This document shows positions 25,738 through 33,720 of a stretch of 36,038 nucleotides of DNA, in pieces (position 1 is the stretch's first letter; each line of letters begins with the position of its first letter). A program made the translations under genes and the position numbers. This DNA is from Oxalobacteraceae bacterium (GTDB taxonomy: Bacteria; Pseudomonadota; Gammaproteobacteria; Burkholderiales; Burkholderiaceae_D), in the NCBI GenBank assembly GCA_027490725.1, contig JAIXXN010000077.1, forward strand, positions 1 through 36,038. Reading direction: 5' to 3'. The notes under the pieces were generated by a model that was given only the letters and a program-made list of their open reading frames with translations, searched no databases and was not told where the DNA came from.

Positions 25738-27831
25738 CTAAGCCGTTTGCGGCAGCTTTTCTTTCAGGTTCTCAAATTCGCGTTCGAAGTCCAGCGTTTT
25801 GCGCTGGGTGCTCATGGCCATCAGCGCCTCGGCGCCGTCGGCATGTTCGGTAATCCAGATCCACAGGCGACGCTCGCGGATGTAGAACATGGAGAATACA
25901 CCGATCACCAGGAACAAACAGCCCAGATAAACCACATTTTTACCGGGCGAGCGGGTGATCTGGAACACCGAGGCCTGCACCTGCGTGAAATCATCCAGTT
26001 GCAGATACACGGGGGCGCCGTAGAAATAACCATCCGACAGGGCATTGGTGGACAGCTGCAGGAAGCGGGCATGGGCCTGATCGGGCGTGGCGGGCGCCAG
26101 ACCGTCACGCGCACGCGCCACCTGCCACAGTTCCCACAGACTGCCGTTGAGGATCTTCATGAACACATCGGCGGCTTTTTCCTGCTCCCCTTCGGGAATT
26201 TTTTCGAGGAAGCGCGAGATCGCAACAAAGCCGCCCACTTTGCCGTCACCAGCGAAGATGGTCAGGCTTTTCTCTGCCGAGGCCTGCAACTGCTGCTGGA
26301 TCTGCTGGGCGTTGCTCGATGGTGGCGAGGCCCGACGCGCATAACGCTGCGCTGCTTCGCTACGCGCTGCCGGGGTATTCAGCGCCGCACGCAGACGCAT
26401 CCAGTCCCGCACGCTGTGCTCGTCATCGGCAGGAATGCGCAGGAAGGTGAACGGCTCGGACGGGCTGGTACGCATCCCGGCCAGATACATGGTGGCGCCA
26501 TCGATTTGCACGGGCTGCATATAGTTCTGGAACTCGCGCGCCTGGCCATTCTTATCGCGCAGCTTGTAGCTCAGGCTAGGACCGACATTTTTCAGGTCCT
26601 TATTATTGGCATTGCGCGCTGCCGAGCCAGTATGTTTGTCCAGCGTGGCGCTCAGTTGCTGCTGCAGACTCTGGCCTTTGGTGACAGCCCGCGGGTCTTG
26701 CTGGTTGCCCATGTTTTCCACGTTGAAGGCGCGGAAGCCGGTCCACTCCACCGTGTACTGCTCACCCAGCGGGGTGGCGGTGCCGACTTCGCCGTTCAGG
26801 GCGAAGCTGGTGCTGCTGCTACCGGCCATCGGGAAGCCGGTCAGTTTCAATTTACTGCCACCATCGTCGAAGCTGGACTGGTAAATCGCCAGTCCCTTGA
26901 AAATCAGCGGCTTGTTGACTTCGATCACCGCCTTAACCACTTCGCCGCTGACGTTGTCGCGAACTTCGACCTCGCTGGCGAACAGCTTAGGCATGCCGGT
27001 GGTATAGAAATCGACGGTGAATTTTTTCAGCGAAATGGTGATCGGCAGATCCTGAATCAGCACGCCATCGGCGCGATTGATGATGGCACTATCGCTGGTC
27101 GCGCCTTCTGGCACCAGCGTATTGCCACGGAAACTGGGATTAGCAACACTCAGGCGGCTGGCCGCCGGCACATTGGCGATCAGCCCCGTGCCATTAAAGG
27201 GGACTTTGCCGGCAAACCATTCCTGCAGGCGGATCGGCATGTCGGAGTCGAGCAGGCCACCGATACAGATCACCACGATGGCCGCGTGGGCAAAGATGTA
27301 GCCGAATTTATTGCCAGCACCGCGCTTGGCCGCCAGCAGTGTACCCCCGTCGCGCTGCACGACTTTCACGGCATAGCCGGCATCGACCAGCCGCGCTGCA
27401 CTCTGCTGTGCCAGCGCCGCACTGCTCAGCGGTGCACGCCATTGCATCTTGTGATGGAAGTTCAGCAGCGAGGCGGCGCGTACGTTCTCGCGCCAGCTAC
27501 GCATGTCGCGCAGCATTTTCGGGGTGTTGCGCACGATACACAAACTGGTCGAGATCACCAGCATGCCCATCAGCAGCAAGAACCACCACGCCGAATACAC
27601 GGCATACAGACCCAGCTTGGCAAACACTTCGAACCAGAACGGCCCGAACTGATTGATGTAGTTATTCGTCGCCTCGTTCTGTTTCATCACCGTGCCGACC
27701 ACGGCGGCGATGGCGATCATGGCCAGCATGGCGATCGCAAAACGCATCGACGAAATGAGCTCGATCAATTCGCCGATCAGGGGACGACGGGTTTTTAGGG
27801 CAATACCGGAAGTGCTGGGGCTGCTGCTCAT
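25738..27831 (-). CDS. resB: Cytochrome c maturation protein ResB (Ccs1)
   Basis: The start at 27831 gives 697 residues beginning MSSSPSTSG; the upstream start at 27879 is less likely. Early membrane helices include FAIAMLAMIAIAAVVGTVMKQNE and AWWFLLLMGMLVISTSLCIVRN. Another helix (FAHAAIVVICIGGLLDSD) follows, then a very large periplasmic domain of over 350 residues, and a final helix (KNVVYLGCLFLVIGVFSMFYI). ResB/Ccs1 holds apocytochrome thiols or haem for attachment by CcsB. The periplasmic domain contains a linker rich in Ala, Gln and Ser (about 520-545) that looks variable. Confidence 0.94.
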   Translation of the reverse strand: MSSSPSTSGIALKTRRPLIGELIELISSMRFAIAMLAMIAIAAVVGTVMKQNEATNNYINQFGPFWFEVFAKLGLYAVYSAWWFLLLMGMLVISTSLCIVRNTPKMLRDMRSWRENVRAASLLNFHHKMQWRAPLSSAALAQQSAARLVDAGYAVKVVQRDGGTLLAAKRGAGNKFGYIFAHAAIVVICIGGLLDSDMPIRLQEWFAGKVPFNGTGLIANVPAASRLSVANPSFRGNTLVPEGATSDSAIINRADGVLIQDLPITISLKKFTVDFYTTGMPKLFASEVEVRDNVSGEVVKAVIEVNKPLIFKGLAIYQSSFDDGGSKLKLTGFPMAGSSSTSFALNGEVGTATPLGEQYTVEWTGFRAFNVENMGNQQDPRAVTKGQSLQQQLSATLDKHTGSAARNANNKDLKNVGPSLSYKLRDKNGQAREFQNYMQPVQIDGATMYLAGMRTSPSEPFTFLRIPADDEHSVRDWMRLRAALNTPAARSEAAQRYARRASPPSSNAQQIQQQLQASAEKSLTIFAGDGKVGGFVAISRFLEKIPEGEQEKAADVFMKILNGSLWELWQVARARDGLAPATPDQAHARFLQLSTNALSDGYFYGAPVYLQLDDFTQVQASVFQITRSPGKNVVYLGCLFLVIGVFSMFYIRERRLWIWITEHADGAEALMAMSTQRKTLDFEREFENLKEKLPQTA

Positions 27832-27877
27832 GCTGTGGAATGTTTCTCGTTTAGTGTGCTGACGGCAGCATAACAAC

Positions 27878-27912
27878 AAAAAGGGCAGCCCGCTTACGCT
27901 GCCGCCCTTTTC
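27878..27912 (-). terminator. Intrinsic terminator after the cytochrome c4 gene
   Basis: On the minus strand AAAAGGGC and GCCCTTTT (27904-27911 and 27879-27886) form a stem, with an alternative inner pairing of GGCAGC with GCTGCC. The minus strand continues as TTTTTGTTGTT. It lies between the c4 stop and the resB start, so c4 is transcribed separately from resB. Confidence 0.75.
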
Positions 27913-27954
27913 TTTACGTGACAGGCGCGCCCGCAGGCAACGCCAGAAACGTGC

Positions 27955-28629
27955 TTACTTCAAGCCGGCGATGTAATCGGCCACGGCTTTCATTTCATCG
28001 TCCGACATACGCTTGGCGATGGTGCTCATTTGCGCGCTGTTCTTACGGCCATCGGCTTTGAACAGACCCAGCTGGGCAACCGTGTAATCCTGATGCTGGC
28101 CAGCCAGACGTGGGTATTGCACCGGAATGCCGGCACCGGAAGCACCGTGGCAGCTAGCACAGGCAGGCACGTTCTTCTCGGCGATACCGCCGCGATAGAT
28201 TTTCTTGCCGATTTCAACGGTATCTTTGTTCTTGGCCGCGTTCGGCTTCGAGGTCTGACCAGCCAGATAGGTGGCGATGTCCAGTTTTTCCTGATCCGAC
28301 AGCATCTTGGCGTAGGTGGTCATCACCGGCTGGTTGCGCTCGGGACCGGCAAAGTTCAGCAGCTGCTTGTTCAGGTAGCCTGCATTCTGTCCGGCCAGCT
28401 TAGGGTTCACCGAGATGGTCGAGTTACCGCCCTCACCGTGACACGAAACGCAAGCAGGCAGGCCGCGTGCGGCATCACCATTGCTGAACAGGGTGCCACC
28501 TTTGGCAGCATCGGCTTTCGGTGCGGCAGCTGCTGCATGGGCGCTACCTTCGGCCTGGACCGCAGTAGCAGTCAGCGCCAGCGCAGCGACCAGCAGGGAT
28601 TTTACAAACGGTGAAAACGCACGATTCAT
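27955..28629 (-). CDS. Dihaem cytochrome c4
   Basis: This 224-residue exported protein has a cleavable signal peptide ending at about VQAEG. It contains two haem c attachment motifs, CVSCH (Cys60, Cys63, His64) and CASCH (Cys157, Cys160, His161). The distal methionine ligands lie in PVMTTYAKM and SAQMSTIAKRM. The two-domain tandem layout and length match the c4 family, which carries electrons in the periplasm toward terminal oxidases. A GAGGGTG ribosome site precedes the ATG. The gene lies next to the ResB/CcsB machinery that matures such proteins and is divergent from engB. Confidence 0.94.
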   Translation of the reverse strand: MNRAFSPFVKSLLVAALALTATAVQAEGSAHAAAAAPKADAAKGGTLFSNGDAARGLPACVSCHGEGGNSTISVNPKLAGQNAGYLNKQLLNFAGPERNQPVMTTYAKMLSDQEKLDIATYLAGQTSKPNAAKNKDTVEIGKKIYRGGIAEKNVPACASCHGASGAGIPVQYPRLAGQHQDYTVAQLGLFKADGRKNSAQMSTIAKRMSDDEMKAVADYIAGLK

Positions 28630-28711
28630 TCAGGCACCCTCAAAAAAGTTTGGTCGAAAGCTTGCCGGCGGCCGCGCCACAGGCTGCGATAGCAACACTT
28701 CGTAACCACTC

Positions 28712-28721
28712 ATTGTACAAT
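28712..28721. promoter_or_regulatory. Symmetric ATTGTACAAT in the c4/engB divergent region
   Basis: A 10-base perfect palindrome contains a TACAAT -10 match on each strand. It lies 48 bases before the engB start and 83 bases before the c4 start. No good -35 is seen at standard spacing on either strand, so it could be a shared promoter core or an operator. The call is tentative. Confidence 0.35.
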
Positions 28722-28768
28722 AGCTTTCCAGCATATTTGCTCCCTTTTGTTGCTTTTCCCCCATTCCC

Positions 28769-29542
28769 ATGTCCAAACTCTGGCAAGCCCGCTTCTTTAC
28801 GACCGTCAATCAATTGCGCGATTTACCCGACACCCAGGTGCCGGAAATCGCTTTTGCCGGTCGCTCCAACGCTGGCAAATCGACCGCGATTAACATCCTT
28901 TGCAACCAGAAAGGATTAGCGTTTGCCTCGAAGACACCGGGCCGCACGCAGCATATTAACTACTTCTCCATCGGTGGCGCCCATGTTGCGCAGCACCGTA
29001 AAGACCCTACCATCGTCGATGAAATCGAATGCCTGCTGGTCGACTTGCCGGGCTACGGTTATGCCGAGGTGTCCGGCTCGGCCAAACTGCACTGGCAACG
29101 TTTGCTCGGCGACTATGTCCAGCGCCGCGAACAATTGGCCGCCTTGATCCTGATCATGGATTCGCGTCGCCCGTTCACCGAACTCGATGTGCAGATGCTC
29201 GAATGGTTCGCCCCGACGGGCAAGCCGATTCATTGCATTCTGACCAAGGTTGACAAGCTCAATCGCAACGAAATGGCGAATGTGCTGCGTCAGGCCAAGG
29301 CCAAACTGGCAAGCTATGTCGATGAAGACGGCGAAGGTTTCCCGTTCACGGTGCAACTGTTCTCGGCCCTGAAACGGGTCGGCATCGACGAGGCCAATGA
29401 CAAGATTATCGAACTGGCCGGCATTGCCGACCCGGACGATGGCGTCGTTGCTGGCGCAGCCGATGCAGCCGATGCCGCAACTGAAGCGCCCGATGCCGCA
29501 AGTGCCGCAGATGCAGCGCCTGACGCTGCCACTGACGCCTAG
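28769..29542 (+). CDS. engB: Ribosome biogenesis GTPase EngB (YihA/YsxC)
   Basis: This 257-residue GTPase assists large ribosomal subunit assembly. The G1 motif GRSNAGKST lies at 31-39, the G2 region at KTPGRTQHIN, G3 DLPGYG at 92-97, G4 TKVDK at 159-163 and the G5-like FSA at 198-200. The family core ends near 222. Residues 223-257 form a tail made almost only of Ala, Asp, Glu, Pro and Thr with repeated ADAA/PDAA units. The tail makes the protein longer than the usual about 200 residues. The 5' leader is pyrimidine-rich and has no clear ribosome site. hemB follows after 54 bases. Confidence 0.94.
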   Translation: MSKLWQARFFTTVNQLRDLPDTQVPEIAFAGRSNAGKSTAINILCNQKGLAFASKTPGRTQHINYFSIGGAHVAQHRKDPTIVDEIECLLVDLPGYGYAEVSGSAKLHWQRLLGDYVQRREQLAALILIMDSRRPFTELDVQMLEWFAPTGKPIHCILTKVDKLNRNEMANVLRQAKAKLASYVDEDGEGFPFTVQLFSALKRVGIDEANDKIIELAGIADPDDGVVAGAADAADAATEAPDAASAADAAPDAATDA

Positions 29543-29596
29543 CCTGATTCTTAAATCCCACGACCACCGGTCTACCGAACCACAGGAAGTATTGCG

Positions 29597-30619
29597 ATGA
29601 CCCATAACCACGTTTCCGCCCAGTTCCCCAATTTGCGCATGCGCCGCATGCGCCGCGATCCGTTCTCGCGCGCGCTGATGCGCGAGCACAGCGTGAGCGC
29701 CTCGGACCTGATCTATCCGGTGTTCATTCTGGATGGCGAGCAGCAGCGCGAAGCGGTGCTGTCGATGCCGGGCGTGGAGCGTGTGTCGGTCGATCTGTTG
29801 CTGGAAGTGGCGGCCGAATGCGTGGCACTGGGCATCCCTGTGCTGGCCCTGTTCCCGGTCATCGATAGCAACAAGAAAACCCCGGATGGTATCGAAGCGA
29901 CCAACCCGGACGGTCTGGTACCGCGCGCCGTGCGCGCACTAAAACAGGCCCACCCGGAACTGGGCATACTGACCGACATCGCGCTCGACCCGTACACCAG
30001 CCACGGTCAGGATGGTCTGATCGATGACAACGGCTATGTGCTCAACGATGTCACCACCGCGATGCTGATCCGTCAGGCACTGTGCCATGCCGAAGCGGGC
30101 GTGGATGTGGTGGCACCGTCGGACATGATGGATGGCCGCATCGGTGCGATCCGCGCGGCGCTGGAAGCGAACGGCTATATCCACACCCGCATCATGGCCT
30201 ACTCGGCCAAATACGCCTCGGCCTTCTACGGCCCGTTCCGTGATGCGGTGGGTTCGGCCAAAAATCTGGGCAAAGGCGACAAGAACACCTACCAGATGGA
30301 TCCGGCCAATAGCGACGAAGCACTGCGTGAAGTGGGCCTCGATCTGGCCGAAGGCGCCGACATGGTGATGGTCAAGCCGGGCATGCCGTATCTGGACATC
30401 GTGCGCCGCGTCAGGGACGAATTCAAGGTGCCGACCTTTGCCTATCAGGTTAGTGGCGAATACGCGATGATCAAGGCCGCCGCACAGAACGGCTGGCTCG
30501 ATCACGACAAGGTGATGATGGAATCCATGCTGGCCTTCAAACGGGCTGGCGCGAATGGCGTGCTGACCTATTTCGCCCGCGACATCGCCCGTCTGCTGAA
30601 AGCTCAGGCGCAGGCCTGA
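29597..30619 (+). CDS. hemB: Delta-aminolevulinic acid dehydratase (porphobilinogen synthase)
   Basis: This 340-residue enzyme joins two 5-aminolevulinate molecules to porphobilinogen in haem synthesis. Schiff-base lysines are Lys205 (in MAYSAKYAS) and Lys260 (in VMVKPGMPYLD). The metal region reads DIALDPYTSHGQDG (127-140). The cysteines of the zinc-dependent type are absent and aspartates take their place, as in the magnesium-dependent class. APSDMMDGR and YQVSGEYAMI are also typical. AGGAAG precedes the ATG. Its location next to cytochrome c maturation genes fits haem metabolism, though it is on the opposite strand. Confidence 0.97.
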   Translation: MTHNHVSAQFPNLRMRRMRRDPFSRALMREHSVSASDLIYPVFILDGEQQREAVLSMPGVERVSVDLLLEVAAECVALGIPVLALFPVIDSNKKTPDGIEATNPDGLVPRAVRALKQAHPELGILTDIALDPYTSHGQDGLIDDNGYVLNDVTTAMLIRQALCHAEAGVDVVAPSDMMDGRIGAIRAALEANGYIHTRIMAYSAKYASAFYGPFRDAVGSAKNLGKGDKNTYQMDPANSDEALREVGLDLAEGADMVMVKPGMPYLDIVRRVRDEFKVPTFAYQVSGEYAMIKAAAQNGWLDHDKVMMESMLAFKRAGANGVLTYFARDIARLLKAQAQA

Positions 30620-30725
30620 GTCTTAGTCTTAGTCTGAGTCTGCGCTGACGCTGCGCGGCGACTCTGCGTCGCTGCGCACCCTCCCGGCGCACTGCTAGCG
30701 GCCATCTAGCCAGCTAGCTAGCCAG
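30619..30725. repeat. Repeat-rich spacer after hemB
   Basis: The gap between the convergent hemB and TonB-like genes begins with a short tandem array of AGTCTT/AGTCTG hexamers (about 30619-30641). It continues with a hairpin of 11-bp arms at 30652-30662 and 30668-30678 (one G-T pair). It ends in CTAGCCAG-CTAG-CTAGCCAG (30706-30725), which abuts the TonB-like stop codon. The hairpin may terminate one or both transcripts, but no T-run follows it. Confidence 0.6.
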
Positions 30726-31664
30726 CTAACGTGATGCGCCCCGTGTGTATTCGGGGAACATTTCTTTGAGCAGGAAGGCAATCAGTTCCTTCTCGTCTTC
30801 CTTGCGCGCACTGAGCGTAATCACCTTGCCCAGACGCCGCGATTCCCACGGGAAGTCGCCCTGCTTTTCCTTGCGGATCACCTTGATCATTTCCTTGACC
30901 ACGGCGGTTTCGATATCCGGCTCGGCGCCCTGCTCCACGTGCACTTGCTGAGTCCAGTTGCGCTTGAAGTTGGTATTCCAGCCACGGAACTTCACATCGG
31001 CACTGTGGTAACTCTTGTCGACCGAGAAAATCCCGCCCGTATCGTCGCGATCCGGCCCGCCCGAACGCCCCTGCGCACCGGCGATATTGGCCTTGGCGAT
31101 GCGCAGCGCGCGGTCTTTTTCCGATTCCACCGGTGCCGGTGGAGCCGCTTGCGGATTGGCCGCTTCCCGTGCGGCGCGCCGCTTGGCGATCATTTCCGCC
31201 ATATCCTGTTCCGGCGGCGGCGTCATCACAGCCTGCACCGGCGGCACATAGGTTTCCAGTTTGGGTTTGCTGGCGGCCGGCGTATCGCGGCTGCTGATCT
31301 GTTTCGGTGGTGGTGGCGGTTTGCTGGCCTTGGCCACTTCGATCTTCTTCGGCTGCGGCTGGTTCGGGGTCTTCTGCTTGGTGGGCGCGATATACACCAT
31401 CACCCCGCCCTTGGGCGGTGCCGCATGTTTGCGCTCCGGCGTGGGCGCCAGAAAGTAGTACAGCACGCCGAGCAAGTGCAGCGCGATGGAAATGCCAATC
31501 CCGATCCGTTTGTTATTGCGCTGGTTTTCCCATGTGCCATATCCGACACTGGCAGGCAGCCGCTGGCCACAGGCTTCGCAGTATTCGGCATGGGCCGTGT
31601 GAATATGGGGATCGTGATGCAAAATAGCAAACCTTGATGGGGAAGGACGTCGAATTGCGGCCAT
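30726..31664 (-). CDS. TonB-like membrane-anchored protein, function unknown
   Basis: From the ATG at 31664 the protein is 312 residues; a TTG at 31622, with AAGG upstream, would give 298. A short His-rich N-terminal stretch carries a single cysteine pair, YCEACGQ, like half of a zinc ribbon. One membrane helix follows (IGIGISIALHLLGVLYYFL), then a Pro/Lys-rich region (KPPPPPK) and a charged linker. The C-terminal domain contains RNWTQQVHVEQG and FPWESRRLGKVITLSARK. The overall plan of N-in anchor and proline-rich spacer resembles TonB, but I do not recognise a standard TonB C-terminal fold, and no ExbB/ExbD gene is near. I do not assign a function. Confidence 0.6.
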   Translation of the reverse strand: MAAIRRPSPSRFAILHHDPHIHTAHAEYCEACGQRLPASVGYGTWENQRNNKRIGIGISIALHLLGVLYYFLAPTPERKHAAPPKGGVMVYIAPTKQKTPNQPQPKKIEVAKASKPPPPPKQISSRDTPAASKPKLETYVPPVQAVMTPPPEQDMAEMIAKRRAAREAANPQAAPPAPVESEKDRALRIAKANIAGAQGRSGGPDRDDTGGIFSVDKSYHSADVKFRGWNTNFKRNWTQQVHVEQGAEPDIETAVVKEMIKVIRKEKQGDFPWESRRLGKVITLSARKEDEKELIAFLLKEMFPEYTRGASR

Positions 31665-31799
31665 AGTGCCAGAGTCGCGCGGTTTTGTGAACCGCCGACC
31701 CGCGCCGGGACAGCGCAACCCGGCCATCTGACAGGCTCCCCGCCACCCTAGCGTTGCTAGCTTACTAGCTCCCGGCCTTGAAGGATGTTACGGTATGTA

Positions 31800-33650
31800 T
31801 CAGCCGGGGCGTCGCAAGGCAGCATGCTGGTGCTGCGGCAACACTTGCCCGGCCAGCGCCAGCACACAGCGCTCGGCATCCTGCACGGCGCGCGACACCA
31901 GCCCCGGACGGGGCAAGGCGTGCGTGTAGTAGTGCGCCCCCTCGACGGGAAAGCCCAGCGCCCACAGCCCGGCACAAGCCTGCCCCTGCCGGTCCAGCAA
32001 CTGGCTGGCCGCATCGATATCCAGCCCGCCCGGGTGAAAATCGCCATTGCAATAGGGGCGCACCAGCCCCCGCGCCAGCATATTACGGATCAGCAGGGAG
32101 CTGCTCTGTGCAGGGGAAAAACCCTCCAGCCGGGCCACTACCAGCGCATCCACCGCTTGCCGCACCCAGCCACTGGCCAATGGCGTACACAGCAGAAAGC
32201 GGCCACTGGCCGCATCGGTTTCGATGTGGCAGCCCGGTCCGGCCAGCCATTGCACCACGCCGGCCTCCAGCAGCGCCAGCAATTGCTGGTTGCGTCGTAG
32301 CGGCGGCCCGTAAGCCATGCGGTTGATGGCGGGATGGTAACGCTGCAAAAATTGCCAGTGCGAGTGCGGCGTCAGGCCGCCAAACTCCAGCGCGGCCTGC
32401 AAGGTGGCACGGGTGTCGCGCAGCACATCCAGCGCCGCCTTGCAGGCATTGCCAAGATTCCCCTGCCGGGCCGCCGCCAGATCGCGCAACAGCCAGTCAT
32501 GCACATACCGGCGGAACTGCGCCAGCGTGGCAAAGCGGCGCTGGCGCAGCGGGAACAGCCAGTGTCCGATCTGCGCCTGATCGGCAGGGGTCAGTACAAA
32601 GCGCGCCGGATCCAGCGCATAGCCGGCCAGCGTGCTGCGGTAGACCCAGGCCATTTCACGCTGTAGCAGCGGCAGCACCTCGCGCTCGAAATCGAGCTGG
32701 CTGCAGCCATCGCGCAGCTGGGCGCGCGCGCGCAGGGCCGCCAGCGCCTGTGCCGTAAAGAATTGCGCCGTGTGCCGCCCCGCCAAGCCTTTCTGGTTGA
32801 CGCCACGCGCTGCCGCCGGCAGACACAGGCGTGAACACAGCGTCAGTTGCGGCTCCTGGCCAGAAGGCTGGTAGCGTAGCCCCCGGCGATGGGCAATATA
32901 GCGCCCGCCGCGCCCCAGCGTCAGTTCCGCCAGCACATCGTGGCCGCACAGCCCCAGCCCCTGTATCGCCACCCGCGTGCGGGCATCGATGTTCTGCAAA
33001 CGGGTGGTGGGATAGGCGCGTAGCAGCGCCAGTCGCCGGTTCCGCCGCTGGTGTTCGCTGGCAAAGCGCGCCAGTTGCTCCTGTTCGGGATCGGGTACTT
33101 GCGGTTCATGTCCGGTGGTCAGAAACACGAAGTCGCACTGCAGCCGTGCGCCGTTGCTCAGCGCGATAGCCCAGCGCTGGGCTGAGATCCGCCACAGGTC
33201 GCAGGCTCTCAGCGGCAGATGCTGCAGCATCACACTGGCCGGCATGCATGACACCAGTTCGCGGTAGGCCCAGCCCAGATAACGCCCTAGCAGGCTGCGC
33301 GGCAGGTAATCGCTATCGCTCACGGGTGCGCCGGGGCGCTCGCACTGATAGTCTTCGTCGTGGCGCTGATAGCCTTGCTGGCGCGCCCATGCCGTCAGAC
33401 TGGGCGCTGCGCACACGCTGGGATAGCGCACACTGCCCGCCAGCGGGAACAGTGTGACCTGGCTAGCAAGGGTATTGATCAGCAGATGCTGGGACTGCCC
33501 GGGATCGTGCACACCGGGGCCGCAGGCGCCCGGTTCGATCACACTGATGTCAAGCCCCAGCCCGGTATGGCAGCACAGCGCTGCCAGCCTTTCCAGCACG
33601 CTCAGGCCGCGTGGCCCCATGCCGATGATGGCGACACTGTAGCGTTGCAT
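31800..33650 (-). CDS. FAD/NAD(P)-binding protein, substrate unknown
   Basis: This 616-residue protein opens with a dinucleotide-binding Rossmann motif, VAIIGMGPRGLSVLERL (about 6-22). It also has a VFLTTGHEPQVPD segment near 175-190 and a second IQGLGLCGHDVLAELTLGRGG motif near 230. This architecture fits the FAD-NAD(P)-binding family found as a single-domain oxidoreductase-like protein in many bacteria. The C-terminal half is less recognisable, with PYCNGDFHPGGLDIDAASQLLD resembling a flavoprotein C-terminal loop. An AGGA ribosome site precedes the ATG. It lies 70 bases after the RND permease gene on the same strand, so co-transcription is possible. Reaction and partner are unknown. Confidence 0.75.
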   Translation of the reverse strand: MQRYSVAIIGMGPRGLSVLERLAALCCHTGLGLDISVIEPGACGPGVHDPGQSQHLLINTLASQVTLFPLAGSVRYPSVCAAPSLTAWARQQGYQRHDEDYQCERPGAPVSDSDYLPRSLLGRYLGWAYRELVSCMPASVMLQHLPLRACDLWRISAQRWAIALSNGARLQCDFVFLTTGHEPQVPDPEQEQLARFASEHQRRNRRLALLRAYPTTRLQNIDARTRVAIQGLGLCGHDVLAELTLGRGGRYIAHRRGLRYQPSGQEPQLTLCSRLCLPAAARGVNQKGLAGRHTAQFFTAQALAALRARAQLRDGCSQLDFEREVLPLLQREMAWVYRSTLAGYALDPARFVLTPADQAQIGHWLFPLRQRRFATLAQFRRYVHDWLLRDLAAARQGNLGNACKAALDVLRDTRATLQAALEFGGLTPHSHWQFLQRYHPAINRMAYGPPLRRNQQLLALLEAGVVQWLAGPGCHIETDAASGRFLLCTPLASGWVRQAVDALVVARLEGFSPAQSSSLLIRNMLARGLVRPYCNGDFHPGGLDIDAASQLLDRQGQACAGLWALGFPVEGAHYYTHALPRPGLVSRAVQDAERCVLALAGQVLPQHQHAALRRPG

Positions 33651-33720
33651 GGGCGACCGTCCTTTCTCATAGTCACCTTGCCTATGATAAAGAAACCGCC
33701 TCCCGGCTAGTTGTCACGGC

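Noticed and set aside
25747..27798. Open frame of 683 codons on the plus strand
   Set aside because: It is the antisense shadow of resB, with biased His/Gln/Arg composition and no motif.
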